NCBI RefSeq assembly: GCF_000463075.2
Contig: NZ_AVAQ01000023.1
Location: 62,001 to 126,000, forward strand
Direction of reading: 5' to 3'
Length of the DNA: 64,000 nt
Source of the DNA: Lactiplantibacillus plantarum EGD-AQ4
Lineage (GTDB): Bacteria; Bacillota; Bacilli; Lactobacillales; Lactobacillaceae
Shown here: positions 34,580 to 44,109 of the stretch, piece after piece
Layout: each line of letters begins with the position of its first letter
Position numbering within the stretch: position 1 is the first letter of the stretch
Translations under genes and position numbers: made by a program
Notes under the pieces: model-generated
What the model was told of the DNA's origin: nothing
Seen by the model: the letters and a program-made list of their open reading frames with translations, nothing else
Database searches by the model: none

Positions 34580-35152
34580 TTACGATGGGAGATGCTGAAT
34601 CGCATAATCCGCCTGTTCGCTGGTGAACTGTTCACCGTAATCAGAGGTCAATTGTTCCCGAATTGATTCAGTCGACATGGCCATGTCCTTCTGGTAACTT
34701 TTGGCCTTTGCCAGTGCATTGGCTTCCCAATCGATACCTTCGAGATGTTCCATCGCATAAGTCACCGCTTCGGGTGTAAAATTCTCGCCATAGGAGGAAG
34801 CTAGTTGTTCGCGCACACCAGCTTCCGACATATCCATGTGCCGCGCATAACTCTGCGCTTTCTTCAAAGCCGCCTGATGTTCCATGGGCACCTTACTTTC
34901 CGACTTAGTTGACGCTGTCGGTTTGGCTGATTCTTCTGTCTCCGTCGATTCTGATTTTTCTTCTGCTTCTGATTTTTCTGTCTCTGTTGTTTCTGATTCG
35001 TCTTCTGCTTCCGCCGTCTCGGATGCAGTCGTCCGTTCTTGCTGAGTAGTGGTCGATTGACTCGACTTTTCATCGTCTTTGCCAGTACTCAAACTAATCC
35101 CCACAATTAGTACCAATACAATGACAGCCCCCAAAATTGACTTCTTTTTCAA
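34580..35152 (-). CDS. Membrane-anchored protein with two Ltp-type repeats
   Basis: 190 residues. An N-terminal helix (ILGAVIVLVLIVGISL) without a lipobox anchors it; a Glu/Thr/Ser linker (about 30-90) leads to two ~47-residue repeats: AQSYARHMDMSEAGVREQL..YGENFT and AKSYQKDMAMSTESIREQL..YGEQFT. These match the Ltp/PF07553 domain, known from the prophage lipoprotein of Streptococcus thermophilus phage TP-J34 that blocks DNA entry of other phages. Similar repeats also occur in chromosomal surface proteins without a shown role. Start: TTG or GTG-type start at 35152 followed by KKKS. Own promoter (35203-35231). Confidence 0.85.
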   Translation of the reverse strand: MKKKSILGAVIVLVLIVGISLSTGKDDEKSSQSTTTQQERTTASETAEAEDESETTETEKSEAEEKSESTETEESAKPTASTKSESKVPMEHQAALKKAQSYARHMDMSEAGVREQLASSYGENFTPEAVTYAMEHLEGIDWEANALAKAKSYQKDMAMSTESIREQLTSDYGEQFTSEQADYAIQHLPS

Positions 35153-35202
35153 AATTATCCCCCTTATTCAATTCACCTAACTAATGGTTTCAATAATAGA
35201 GA

Positions 35203-35231
35203 ATTCTACAGAAGTCTGTGATGACCGTAAA
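35203..35231 (-). promoter_or_regulatory. Promoter of the Ltp-repeat gene
   Basis: Minus strand TTTACG, 17 bp, TAGAAT. Confidence 0.6.
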
Positions 35232-35335
35232 GTTAAGGGCTGAATACCTTCATTTATGAAGTGGTCACGTCCCCCAGCGACCGATTGGGCCATCTCCCGC
35301 TTAAGAAAAAAAGATGTGCCCATCCTGTCATTTTG

Positions 35336-35470
35336 ACGTTTTGCAGAAAGTACCGCAGTTAGCTGCTTTCTGCAAAACGTATCGTATCAATAGCGAATTT
35401 GTGCTTAATCGCGCCCCCTGCTCACAGGTCCGCCAGACACTGCAGTATCGGACTCAACAGATCTGTGAGC
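35336..35470. repeat. Two strong palindromes in the Ltp/hsp spacer
   Basis: ACGTTTTGCAGAAAG and CTTTCTGCAAAACGT form a perfect 15-bp stem with a 15-nt loop (35336-35380). GCTCACAG-GTCCG and CGGAC...CTGTGAGC form a second interrupted stem (35420-35470). Neither has a T tract directly after it. No gene seen. Confidence 0.6.
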
Positions 35471-35472
35471 GC

Positions 35473-35515
35473 AAAAAAACTAGCTTCAGAAATTGATTCA
35501 TTTCCAAAGCTAGTT
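35473..35515 (-). terminator. Terminator of the hsp operon
   Basis: AACTAGCTT / AAGCTAGTT stem with T7 on the minus strand, 58 bp after the hsp stop. Confidence 0.85.
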
Positions 35516-35572
35516 CACGTTTAATCATTAAACTGAGTGTCACACCATCAAGGGCAACATAAACTGATATCC

Positions 35573-35992
35573 TTATTGAACTTCAATCTTGCCCGCTGAA
35601 TCAGCGACTTTTTTCGGTAGCGTCACCGTCAATAATCCTGCTTGGTAGTGGGCCTGAATTTGATCACGCACCACGTCAGCAAAATGGAACTTCCGGGTGA
35701 AGTCTGCATCCATTCGTTCACGATGCAATAGCCGCCCATCATCGTTACGATCATCCTGCGAGCGATGCGCACGAATCGTTAACCATTCGTCAGCATAGTT
35801 CACCGTAATCGCCTGCTTATCAAAACCGGGTAATTCGGCTGTTACGGTATAATCATCATCGTGTTCGACCACGTCAGTCTTCATACCGACATGGGCATTC
35901 AAAACGTTCTCTGCTTCGCGGTGGGCACGTTTTAATAATCTTGCTGGGTAAAGCAAATCATCTAAGTGATGACCGAATAATTGCTGGCGCAT
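35573..35992 (-). CDS. Small heat-shock protein, Hsp20/alpha-crystallin family
   Basis: 139 residues. Alpha-crystallin domain from about residue 38 with DDYTVTAELPGFDKQAITV and the closing YQAGLLTVTLPKK (the GLL.VTLPK signature). ATP-independent chaperone. From memory, L. plantarum has three such genes; this one may correspond to the Hsp 18.55 gene, but this cannot be proven here. Start ATG with GGAGG. It is preceded on the same strand by a small hypothetical gene only 28 bp away; no CIRCE or CtsR box was noticed upstream of either. Confidence 0.93.
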   Translation of the reverse strand: MRQQLFGHHLDDLLYPARLLKRAHREAENVLNAHVGMKTDVVEHDDDYTVTAELPGFDKQAITVNYADEWLTIRAHRSQDDRNDDGRLLHRERMDADFTRKFHFADVVRDQIQAHYQAGLLTVTLPKKVADSAGKIEVQ

Positions 35993-36020
35993 ATGAATAA
36001 CCTCCGTCTCAAATCAAAGT

Positions 36021-36362
36021 TTAGTAAGCCTGTTGGTGAATGGCTTCAGCAAGTAAATCTAAGGCATGGTCACGTGTGCCGACTTGATCCATATCAAAAA
36101 TAATTGAATCAATGTCGCCACCCTTGAAGTCAAATTGTTCGAAGTAGATATATGGATCTTCGCCGTCGACCTTTAAGAAGGCAGCTTCAATCTTTTCTCC
36201 AAAACCTTGGGCCCAATCGGCATCGGCCATTTGACTAAAATCAGCACGGGTCACGTAACCATGGTCACGAATTAAATCCATCGCTTTGTTGACATCACTA
36301 TCTTGATAAACCAATTTCTTCGAATCCTCATGAATCTTAGTTTTCGTTTCTACTGGCATCAT
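36021..36362 (-). CDS. Small acidic hypothetical protein upstream of hsp
   Basis: 113 residues, soluble, acidic. Features: DVNKAMDLIRDHGYVTRADFSQ, then EAAFLKVDGEDPYIYFEQFDF and a closing helix. No family recognised. Start at one of two adjacent ATGs after GGGAGA. Probably cotranscribed with the small heat-shock gene, suggesting a stress-related role (inference). Confidence 0.7.
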   Translation of the reverse strand: MMPVETKTKIHEDSKKLVYQDSDVNKAMDLIRDHGYVTRADFSQMADADWAQGFGEKIEAAFLKVDGEDPYIYFEQFDFKGGDIDSIIFDMDQVGTRDHALDLLAEAIHQQAY

Positions 36363-36600
36363 TGAAGATCTCCCTTTACTTGATATACCTTTAGTTTAGC
36401 ACCAATTTTTGAAAACGTTAACTATCTTTCTCGTTTCCAGTAAATTCGCCGAGATGCGGCCTAACATTTCCCTTTTCAAACTTGACTTACCAATTATGAC
36501 CATATCACGAAGGCTGACAAAAATGGGGATAAGCCTTATAATATAAGCTACTTCGCGTTATAATCAAAGTAACTAATATTATGAAATGAGGAATGTTTCT

Positions 36601-37971
36601 TTGGACAGTGGCCAGATACTTGTTAATTTAGTCATTATTGTCATTACATTCTTCGTTGCGGCGTTCTTTGTGGCCTGTGAGTTTGCACTCGTTCAGACCC
36701 GGCCCAGCGCCCTCGAAGAAGAACAAAAAAAGCGTGATAAACCGTCAAAACGGATTGCAACTTCGCTTCACATGGTTCGTAATCTGAACGAGTACCTCTC
36801 GACAACTCAAGTGGGGGTCTCATTAGCCGGAATTATCTTAGGTTGGATTGGTGAACAAACCACTGAACACTTTGTTCTCGATTTCTTATCAATCTTCAAT
36901 CTCTCCGTTTCAACGACTGTCCTGCGGGGGATCAGTATCGTGGTTGGGGTCTTCCTATTGACGTACTTGGAAGTTGTCTTAACCGAAATCGTGCCGAAAA
37001 ATATCGCGATCGATATGCCGTTGAAAGTCATGGCGGTTATTACGACGCCATTACGGTGGTTCCACGTCGTCTTCTACCCATTCGTGTGGTTACTCAACGT
37101 TTCATCGGCTGGCGTGGTCAAAATGTTAGGGATTCCAGTGGCGAATGAAGACAACGACGTCTATTCACAAGCTGAAATCCTGAACTTGTCACGTAACGCC
37201 GTGACTGGCGGTGAGTTGGAACGTAACGATTATCTTTATATGGAACGGGCATTTGAATTCAACGACAAAATCGCCAAAGATATCATGATTGACCGGACGC
37301 AACTGGTCGTCATTGATATCAATGATACCGTTAAGCAAGCGATTCGCGTTTATTTGCAGAAACGCTTCAGTCGCCTACCCGTCGTTGCCAACAATGATAA
37401 GGATAAGATTTTAGGCTACGTCTACAACTACGATTTGATTCGCCAAGGTGAAGTCGACGATGATATTCGCGTCAACAAGTTATTACGAAACATCATTACG
37501 ATTCCCGAAACGACACCGATTCAAGCCATCCTCCAGAAAATGATCGATAAGCAAACACCAATCGTGGTGGTTGTCGATGAATATGGTGGGACCAGTGGTA
37601 TCGTGACCGATAAAGATATTTATGAAGAATTATTCGGAACGGTCAATGATGAAATCGATAATGTGTCGAACGAATACATCGAAAAACAAGCCAACGGTAC
37701 TTACCGCATTAGCGGGAAAATGACGATTTATGATTTTGAACGGTACTTCAAGACCGACTTACAAGAATTTGAGGATTCAGATGTCGTCACGTTGACGGGT
37801 TATATTCTGGATAACTTCCCGAAAATCCAAGCTGGTGATACCATTCAAATCGGCAATTTCAACTTCAAAGCGCTTGATTTTGAAAATGCCTACATCAACT
37901 GGTTTGAGGTCAGCTCAACAACGACCCCAGCCACCCCTGATGACAATGATGACCAAGAACAAGCTAACTAG
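36601..37971 (+). CDS. DUF21/CBS/CorC_HlyC membrane protein
   Basis: 456 residues from the TTG. N-terminal DUF21 (CNNM) domain with about four helices (FFVACEFALVQTRPS, STTQVGVSLAGIILGW, VLTEIVPKNIA), a CBS-domain pair (about 215-335, FSRLPVV, PIVVVVDEYGGTSGIVTDKD) and a C-terminal CorC_HlyC domain. Related proteins take part in Mg2+/Co2+ efflux; the older name is hemolysin. Start: the ATG at 36586 has no ribosome site, whereas the TTG at 36601 has GAGGA eight bases upstream and is preferred. Confidence 0.9.
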   Translation: MDSGQILVNLVIIVITFFVAAFFVACEFALVQTRPSALEEEQKKRDKPSKRIATSLHMVRNLNEYLSTTQVGVSLAGIILGWIGEQTTEHFVLDFLSIFNLSVSTTVLRGISIVVGVFLLTYLEVVLTEIVPKNIAIDMPLKVMAVITTPLRWFHVVFYPFVWLLNVSSAGVVKMLGIPVANEDNDVYSQAEILNLSRNAVTGGELERNDYLYMERAFEFNDKIAKDIMIDRTQLVVIDINDTVKQAIRVYLQKRFSRLPVVANNDKDKILGYVYNYDLIRQGEVDDDIRVNKLLRNIITIPETTPIQAILQKMIDKQTPIVVVVDEYGGTSGIVTDKDIYEELFGTVNDEIDNVSNEYIEKQANGTYRISGKMTIYDFERYFKTDLQEFEDSDVVTLTGYILDNFPKIQAGDTIQIGNFNFKALDFENAYINWFEVSSTTTPATPDDNDDQEQAN

Positions 37972-37976
37972 ATAGA

Positions 37977-38007
37977 ACCACTCAGCCGCACTGCTGGGTG
38001 GTTTTTT
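37977..38007 (+). terminator. Rho-independent terminator
   Basis: ACCACTCAGC / GCTGGGTGGT stem then T7. Confidence 0.88.
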
Positions 38008-38230
38008 TGTGGCATCAATGACGATCGAGACAGGCTCCCGGACTCACGTGAAGTTCAGGACACGCTTGGTGGGCCACCAACTTTCTCATTTAATCTAGCT
38101 AAACTTTAAATTTCCCTTAAGCCGCCGTTTATCCGCCTAAACTTAGGCGATTCGGAACCCGCGTCGTTTGCAATTAACTAGTGCCCAGCGTAAACTAAGA
38201 CTAATGTAAAAACAGAAATGAGGAACGACT

Positions 38231-38716
38231 GTGAGTGAATCAACGATTAATATTATTTATATTTCCATCGAAGGAAACACCCGCTCATTTGTCACCGGTA
38301 TGCAAGACTATGCCAAGACCCAGCATGCCGCTGATGATAGCAATCCATTAGTTAATTTAAAGGAAATTACCGAACAATCTGAGTTTGAGATCGAGACCGA
38401 ACCCTACTTTGCCTTCGTCCCAACTTACCTCGACGGTGGTAACGGGATCGACAACGGGGTCAAAGAATTAATGACCAACGTTCTCGGTGAATATTTGAAC
38501 TATGACCAAAATTCACGCTACTGCTTAGGCGTTGTTGGCTCTGGTAACCGGAACTTCAACGATCAGTATTGCCTGACTGCTCGGCGCTACGCTGAACAAC
38601 TTGATACCGATTTCATCGCTGACTATGAACTCCGTGGGACATCGGTCGATACCGAACGTATCTACAACGTTATCAAGGAACGCTTAGCCGCTTATCGCGA
38701 TAACCAACCACTCTAA
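38231..38716 (+). CDS. nrdI: NrdI, flavodoxin-like activator of class Ib ribonucleotide reductase
   Basis: 161 residues. Supplies the oxidant that builds the Mn-tyrosyl radical in NrdF. Signatures: IIYISIEGNTRSFV (flavin phosphate loop), FVPTYLDGGNGIDNG and VVGSGNRNFNDQYC, then FELRGT-like YELRGT. It stands alone here without nrdH, nrdE or nrdF. GTG start with GAGG nine bases upstream. Confidence 0.93.
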   Translation: MSESTINIIYISIEGNTRSFVTGMQDYAKTQHAADDSNPLVNLKEITEQSEFEIETEPYFAFVPTYLDGGNGIDNGVKELMTNVLGEYLNYDQNSRYCLGVVGSGNRNFNDQYCLTARRYAEQLDTDFIADYELRGTSVDTERIYNVIKERLAAYRDNQPL

Positions 38717-38723
38717 TGATTTT

Positions 38724-38770
38724 AAAAGTCCTAGCAACCGCACTTCTAATGCGATTGCTAGGACTTTTTT
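38724..38770. terminator. Terminator after nrdI
   Basis: AAAAGTCCTAGCAA / TTGCTAGGACTTTTTT hairpin. Confidence 0.9.
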
Positions 38771-38925
38771 GTTTGTGCCACGATTCAACAGACATCTAAG
38801 CGTTAGCGCTTAGCATTGCTGATAATTTACTCACGCCAGTTCTCAAGTTCAAAAGTGGCTAGTTGAAACCCGCTGTAGACAGTGCGAGCTCGCGTAAACT
38901 TCCTACGATAGCTACGTCCTGTACC

Positions 38926-40518
38926 CTACTCATTGGGCTTATCCTTATCGAAAATCGTTGGCCCGATGATCAGTGATTCGGCTAATAGTGTTTCGTTGTA
39001 TAATTTGAACACGTATTTTTGATACTTAACTTCGCGCTGCGAAATCATGTCCAAATAGTCGCGTTCCCGTGCTAAGGCGTTCATAAATGCGCGCATTTCT
39101 AGTTCTTTTTCCGCTCCCGTAAATTCAGGATGACGGACGACATCGAACCAGGCACGCGTAAAATCACGCGTTCGCGTCCGCTGCTTTTGCGTCATCAAAT
39201 CAAAAATAACGGATTGCTTCACGTTCGCTGGCAAGTACATTTTTTGGACCGTATCAATGGCCTGGTGCACCATTTCAACACGAATTTTATCTATTTCATT
39301 GGCAGCCTCATCATCCGTGATAGCGGGTTTTAAGAGCCACCGAAAGATAATCGTTGGCACCAACATGCTTAGAATGATCAAGGTGCTGGCCGCCATTAGC
39401 ACTAGATTAAAGTCCGTTCGCCCAACTGCCGTATCCGCTAAGGTGTAAGCCAACGCCAAGGTCACCGCCCCGTGGACGCCGCCTAAGGCAAAAATCCAAG
39501 CTGGGCGATTTTTGAAATTTAACCGTAACCGGCCGTAAACATACCGGACCAAGACCGTGCTGACATACAGGACAACCCCAATCATCAAGAAATTCAGGGA
39601 GCCATGTCCAAAGTGGTCGCTCACCAAAATTTGAATAAACATAAAGCCTAGCACCACGAATACCATACTGTTGAATATCTCGGTAATCATGCTGACTAAG
39701 TCGAAGGCAAAATGCACTTGTTGCGAATTAAGTAGTCGGCTCCGCTGGGCTTCCGCATTGTGTACCAACCCCGCAACGACCACGGCAATAATTCCAGACA
39801 CGTGCAGGGCTTCGGCAGCATAATACAAAATAAAAGGCGTAATAATATAAATTAACAATGACGCATTCAAGGCATTATACGAGGACCGAAGCCACACCTG
39901 GCGTGATAGCACCAGGATCCAGGCACTAACAAACCCGAACAGCACGCCACCGCCCGCTGAAATCATAAAATCCATCATCGTTTGACCGTAATTGATATAA
40001 CCGTTGGCATACCATAAGACAGCCATGTTCAACAAAATAATGCCAGAAGCATCGTTGAATAGCGACTCCATTTTCAAGAAGGTGCCCTCAGTGGTCGGCA
40101 TTTCTAGACCATTCGTCACGGATTCCATTGCTGTCGCATCCGTCGGTGTGCTGATTGCTGAGAGAATGAAAGCTAACGGCAAACTAACGACGCCCAGTGC
40201 GGCTAAACTAAAGCCCGCAACAATCATCGCCAGAATAACTAAAACCACCGTGGTTTGAATAATGTGTTTAAATTCCTGCCCGACGACATTCAAGCGCGTT
40301 GCTTGACCTTCGAAAAATAGTAACGGTGCAACAATTAGGCCGATGAAAATCTCAGAATTAAATTTTTCAATGTGGTTCCCTAGGATGGGCACACAAAACA
40401 GGATCATTCCCACTAACAGGCTCAGATAGTTGACCGAGATTTGTGGTATTACCCGGGAAATAAAGATACTCACAACAGCTGCGATGACTAAAATAAAGGT
40501 CGAAATCATTAAGTTCAC
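38926..40518 (-). CDS. CPA1-family Na+(K+)/H+ antiporter
   Basis: 530 residues: about twelve membrane helices, then a ~130-residue cytosolic tail. Typical CPA1 motifs: FFEGQATRLNV, SATPTDATA-like AISTPTDATAMESV (the cation-binding TPTDATA site), ESLFNDASGII (the ND motif) and ALGGVHGAVTLALAY. It exchanges external protons for cytosolic Na+ or K+. GTG start after GGGGTGAG, four bases away; the ATG three codons on is possible. No clear terminator of its own seen. Confidence 0.9.
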   Translation of the reverse strand: MNLMISTFILVIAAVVSIFISRVIPQISVNYLSLLVGMILFCVPILGNHIEKFNSEIFIGLIVAPLLFFEGQATRLNVVGQEFKHIIQTTVVLVILAMIVAGFSLAALGVVSLPLAFILSAISTPTDATAMESVTNGLEMPTTEGTFLKMESLFNDASGIILLNMAVLWYANGYINYGQTMMDFMISAGGGVLFGFVSAWILVLSRQVWLRSSYNALNASLLIYIITPFILYYAAEALHVSGIIAVVVAGLVHNAEAQRSRLLNSQQVHFAFDLVSMITEIFNSMVFVVLGFMFIQILVSDHFGHGSLNFLMIGVVLYVSTVLVRYVYGRLRLNFKNRPAWIFALGGVHGAVTLALAYTLADTAVGRTDFNLVLMAASTLIILSMLVPTIIFRWLLKPAITDDEAANEIDKIRVEMVHQAIDTVQKMYLPANVKQSVIFDLMTQKQRTRTRDFTRAWFDVVRHPEFTGAEKELEMRAFMNALARERDYLDMISQREVKYQKYVFKLYNETLLAESLIIGPTIFDKDKPNE

Positions 40519-40588
40519 GTACTCACCCCATTTTCAACAATTAACTCGGATGCCCTTGCATAGCCTTATCTGTCCGGTCATCGAAGTA

Positions 40589-40622
40589 AAAAAGCTTCCA
40601 GAGTGACTGGCTCTGAAAGCTG
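40589..40622 (-). terminator. Terminator of the MFS transporter gene
   Basis: AGCTT-CAGAG type stem with TTTTTT on the minus strand, 23 bp after the stop at 40645. Confidence 0.85.
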
Positions 40623-40644
40623 ATTTGCATTCTAATCGCACAAC

Positions 40645-41808
40645 CTAACCGTTTAATAAATGTTCACGGCGTGCGCGCCATAACACTAATGCCAAGCTTC
40701 CGAGCATCAAAACCGTCACCGTGATAAATAGCAACGAATATGAGAATTGGGCCACCATCATTCCACCGAACAATGGTCCCACTGCCCGGCCCAGCGATAA
40801 TGCCATGTTATAGCGGCCCTGATACTTGCCGCGTTGATCGTCTGCCGCCATATCGTCGACCCACGCTGGGGCGATTGGCAACCCAATCACTTCACCAATC
40901 GTCAAGACGACCATGATAATAATAAAATCAACATATTGGCGCGCAAAAACGAGTCCTAAGAACGACAACGCAAATAAGGTAATTCCGAAGCCAATCTGGG
41001 TGCCAATTTTGAACCGCTCGTTAAATAGCGACACGATTGGTTGACTGACGATAATCAGTAAGCCATTGATCGTCCAGACTTCACTATAGCGCCGGAACGG
41101 AATTCCTAAGTTGGTCATGTGTACGGACAAAATACTCTCCCACAGCGCATAACTGAGATAAATCGTAAAAATCATCAGACAGATCATCCAGATCAACTGG
41201 CGATGATTGCTGGGAGTCGTATCCGCAGCCTTAGTCGTCGTTGTTGCAGTCCGGTGCGCCGGTGTTACGTTAAAAGTACTGATGGTTATCGTCATCAGCC
41301 CCAGGTAGCAGATCGTCGTGACGATGAAGACCACGCTAATGCCTAAGTCTAGCAAGTAACCGACGAGTAAGGTTCCAATAACGACGCCGACGTTGAGGGC
41401 GAGGTACAACATATTGAAGACGTACCGATTAGACCTCGTCGTCACCGTGGCCGCATACGCATTCACGACCGTCATACTGATACCGTCACCAAAACCGACA
41501 ATAATTAAACCGATCGCGTATGGCCATAAACTATGCCAGAATATCAGCGTTGCCAGCATGACGGTTGAAATCCCGCCACCCAGTAAGGCCGTAAAGTATG
41601 GCCGCCAATGGTCAAACAGGTATCCACCTAAGTAGTTGCCGGCAATCATCGCCATCGACATCAAAAATAGCACAATGCCTGAAAAGGTCAGGCTCTGTTT
41701 CAAATAATTATGCATATAGATGGTTGTGAGTGGCCACATGAAGGCCGCCCCCGCGTTGTTCAGCAAGTTAGCCAAAAAGAGCCACCGCAACCGAACTTCT
41801 TTTTGCAT
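40645..41808 (-). CDS. Major facilitator superfamily transporter
   Basis: 387 residues, twelve helices. GGYLFDHWRPYFTALLGG matches the MFS loop 2-3 pattern and the middle loop (about 185-205) is polar. The closest general pattern is the multidrug efflux/DHA1 type, but the substrate cannot be read. ATG with GAGGTGAG. Monocistronic; divergent from the SdpI-like gene. Confidence 0.88.
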   Translation of the reverse strand: MQKEVRLRWLFLANLLNNAGAAFMWPLTTIYMHNYLKQSLTFSGIVLFLMSMAMIAGNYLGGYLFDHWRPYFTALLGGGISTVMLATLIFWHSLWPYAIGLIIVGFGDGISMTVVNAYAATVTTRSNRYVFNMLYLALNVGVVIGTLLVGYLLDLGISVVFIVTTICYLGLMTITISTFNVTPAHRTATTTTKAADTTPSNHRQLIWMICLMIFTIYLSYALWESILSVHMTNLGIPFRRYSEVWTINGLLIIVSQPIVSLFNERFKIGTQIGFGITLFALSFLGLVFARQYVDFIIIMVVLTIGEVIGLPIAPAWVDDMAADDQRGKYQGRYNMALSLGRAVGPLFGGMMVAQFSYSLLFITVTVLMLGSLALVLWRARREHLLNG

Positions 41809-42070
41809 CCGCTCACCTCAGTTCTAAATAATTTAGTTAACTCATTGTCAAAACTATCCCTAGCTAGTATACGCTACTCGGCCGGGTTTACCACCCATCA
41901 GCCTCAGCAGAACCCACTCAGTTTAACCATCTAAATCAGGACACCACTGGCTTGTTCAGCAGGCTAAACTGAGACGCGTTTTACAATAATAAGTCGGATT
42001 TATCAAAAAAATTAAAATTGAAATGTCCGGTTTTTGAACCAGATTGTCGACTGATACCCCTAATGATTGC

Positions 42071-42076
42071 TATAAT
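42071..42076 (+). promoter_or_regulatory. -10 of the SdpI-like gene
   Basis: Extended -10 TGC-TATAAT, 50 bp before the start. Apart from the opposing promoter the 41809-42126 spacer holds nothing I recognise. Confidence 0.5.
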
Positions 42077-42126
42077 ATAATAAACACTGCCAACAAGTGT
42101 AACTTACAAACAATTGAGGTGACAAC

Positions 42127-42474
42127 ATGGCGAATAATAGCTTTGGGTTAGCGTTAGGATTCTTCGTAATTCTGCTGCTTTGGATTTATCAACGCGTCCG
42201 TATGCCAAAAATGCGCTCACTGGCGGGCTACATGTCACGACGCGCCATCCAAAACGAGAAGACGTGGCGGTTTGCACAGCGCTTTTATTCAATGGTTGGT
42301 ATCGAAATTTTCTCCATTTTATTAATTGGCGCTCTGGCTGGCGGCTTATTCCAGATTGCCCTATTACAAAGCTTCAAGTTTCAGGCCATTGCCTTGGCAG
42401 TTGGCCTAATTGTTCAAAACATGGCCACCGAACACGAACTGAAATTACAGTTTCCGAAGCAGTCGCAATCGTAA
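42127..42474 (+). CDS. SdpI-like small membrane protein
   Basis: 115 residues: one N-terminal helix, a cytosolic loop, then two helices. The loop GYMSRRAIQNEKTWRFAQRFYS fits the SdpI/YhfL pattern (GxRxxxxxxNxxTWxxAxxF). SdpI gives immunity to the B. subtilis SdpC toxin, but most homologues are uncharacterised. No toxin gene is adjacent. ATG with GAGGTGAC. Confidence 0.65.
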   Translation: MANNSFGLALGFFVILLLWIYQRVRMPKMRSLAGYMSRRAIQNEKTWRFAQRFYSMVGIEIFSILLIGALAGGLFQIALLQSFKFQAIALAVGLIVQNMATEHELKLQFPKQSQS

Positions 42475-42597
42475 TTCCAGTGCTTTATAATTGACCATTT
42501 CGATGAATTGCTTAATATTGATACTGGTAGTTTATCCTAAATAACAATTGACAAGCATGTTTCAGTTTAAAATACTCTAAGTAAAGAAGTGAAATTG

Positions 42598-44085
42598 ATG
42601 AGTAAAGAAAAAATTGCCTTATTCACCATCTTTGGTGGAACTGGTGACCTTGCCCAACGGAAATTATATCCGTCGTTATTTAAGCTATATCAAAAAGGTT
42701 ATCTCCAGGACCACTTCGCCGTGATTGGCACGGCACGTCGTCCATGGACTGATGAACATTATCACGAAGTCATTAGTGACTCACTGGCTGATTTAGACGC
42801 TGACCAAAAAGACGTCGACCAATTTGCCAGCCATTTCTACTATCAATCACACGATGTGACTGATGCGCAACACTACATGACCCTGAAAAAGTTATCAGAA
42901 AAGTTGGACGCCCAGTATGGTTTACAGGGCAACCGGATTTTCTACTTAGCGATGGCCCCCAATTTCTTCGGGACGATCGCGCAACACTTGCGTTCTGAAA
43001 ATATCTTAACGGACAACGGGTTCAACCGGGTGATTATTGAAAAGCCATTCGGTCATGACTACGCAAGTGCTAAGGAATTGAATGATCACTTAACGGCGAC
43101 CTTCAATGAAGACCAAATTTACCGGATCGACCACTACCTTGGTAAGGAAATGATTCAAAATATCACGGCGATTCGGTTTGGTAACAATATTTGGGAATCA
43201 CTGTGGAACAACCGCTATATCGATAACGTGCAAATCACTTTGAGTGAAAAGCTCGGTGTCGAAGAACGGGCCGTCTACTATGACAATAGCGGGGCCTTGC
43301 GCGATATGGTCCAAAACCACATCCTGCAAATTCTCAGTCTATTAACAATGGATCAACCTGTCGAATTTACTGAAAAAGACATCGATGTTGAAAAAGTCAA
43401 GGCACTGCGGAGTTTACGCCCATTGAAGCCTGAAGAAGTGGCGACTAACTTTGTTCGTGGACAATACGGTGCCGGCGATGATGGCGTGAAGGCTTACCGT
43501 GATGAAGATAAGATTTCACCAGATTCCAACACCGACAGTTTCGTTGCCGGTAAAATCATGATCGACAACTATCGCTGGTCAGGTGTGCCATTCTACGTTC
43601 GGACTGGTAAGCGTTTGGCTGACAAGTTCACGCGGATCGACGTCGTCTTCAAACGGCCAGTCGTTAACATTTTCAATCACGAAGACGTACTCGAAAATGA
43701 TGATGCGGCAACCCGCCTTGATCCAAATATTCTCACCATCAACGTTGAACCAACGGAAGGGTTTGAATTACGGATGAATGCCAAAGCAGTCGGCCAAGGC
43801 TTCGCGACAACACCGGTCAAGCTGAACTACTCCCACGACGCTGAAGCGACCGCGGGTAGTCCAGAAGCTTATGAACGGCTCTTGCACGATGCTTTGAATG
43901 GTGACGCCACGAACTTCACCCATTGGCAAGAAGTTGCTGACTCGTGGAAATTCGTCGATGTCATTCAGAAGTATTGGGACGAACATCAACCGGACTTCCC
44001 TAACTACCGGCCTGGGACAATGGGACCAGATGCCGCCGATGAACTCTTGCGTAAAGATGGGCATCGTTGGGTTTACCGGAACTAA
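42598..44085 (+). CDS. zwf: Glucose-6-phosphate 1-dehydrogenase
   Basis: 495 residues. Oxidises glucose-6-P with NADP+ to 6-phosphogluconolactone, first step of the oxidative pentose-phosphate route. Nucleotide loop FGGTGDLAQRKLYPSL at the N-terminus; active-site RIDHYLGKEMIQNI; IIEKPFGHD. Start: ATG at 42598 after AAAGAAGTG; an in-frame GTG three codons earlier lies within the ribosome site. Monocistronic. Its product feeds the phosphogluconate route that ends at phosphoketolase, encoded 15 kb away. Confidence 0.96.
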   Translation: MSKEKIALFTIFGGTGDLAQRKLYPSLFKLYQKGYLQDHFAVIGTARRPWTDEHYHEVISDSLADLDADQKDVDQFASHFYYQSHDVTDAQHYMTLKKLSEKLDAQYGLQGNRIFYLAMAPNFFGTIAQHLRSENILTDNGFNRVIIEKPFGHDYASAKELNDHLTATFNEDQIYRIDHYLGKEMIQNITAIRFGNNIWESLWNNRYIDNVQITLSEKLGVEERAVYYDNSGALRDMVQNHILQILSLLTMDQPVEFTEKDIDVEKVKALRSLRPLKPEEVATNFVRGQYGAGDDGVKAYRDEDKISPDSNTDSFVAGKIMIDNYRWSGVPFYVRTGKRLADKFTRIDVVFKRPVVNIFNHEDVLENDDAATRLDPNILTINVEPTEGFELRMNAKAVGQGFATTPVKLNYSHDAEATAGSPEAYERLLHDALNGDATNFTHWQEVADSWKFVDVIQKYWDEHQPDFPNYRPGTMGPDAADELLRKDGHRWVYRN

Positions 44086-44109
44086 AGTATTAATTTAAAT
44101 TACTAAACA

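Noticed and set aside
35314-35496. 60-codon frame in the Ltp/hsp spacer
   Set aside because: It lies over two palindromes and a terminator; no ribosome site.
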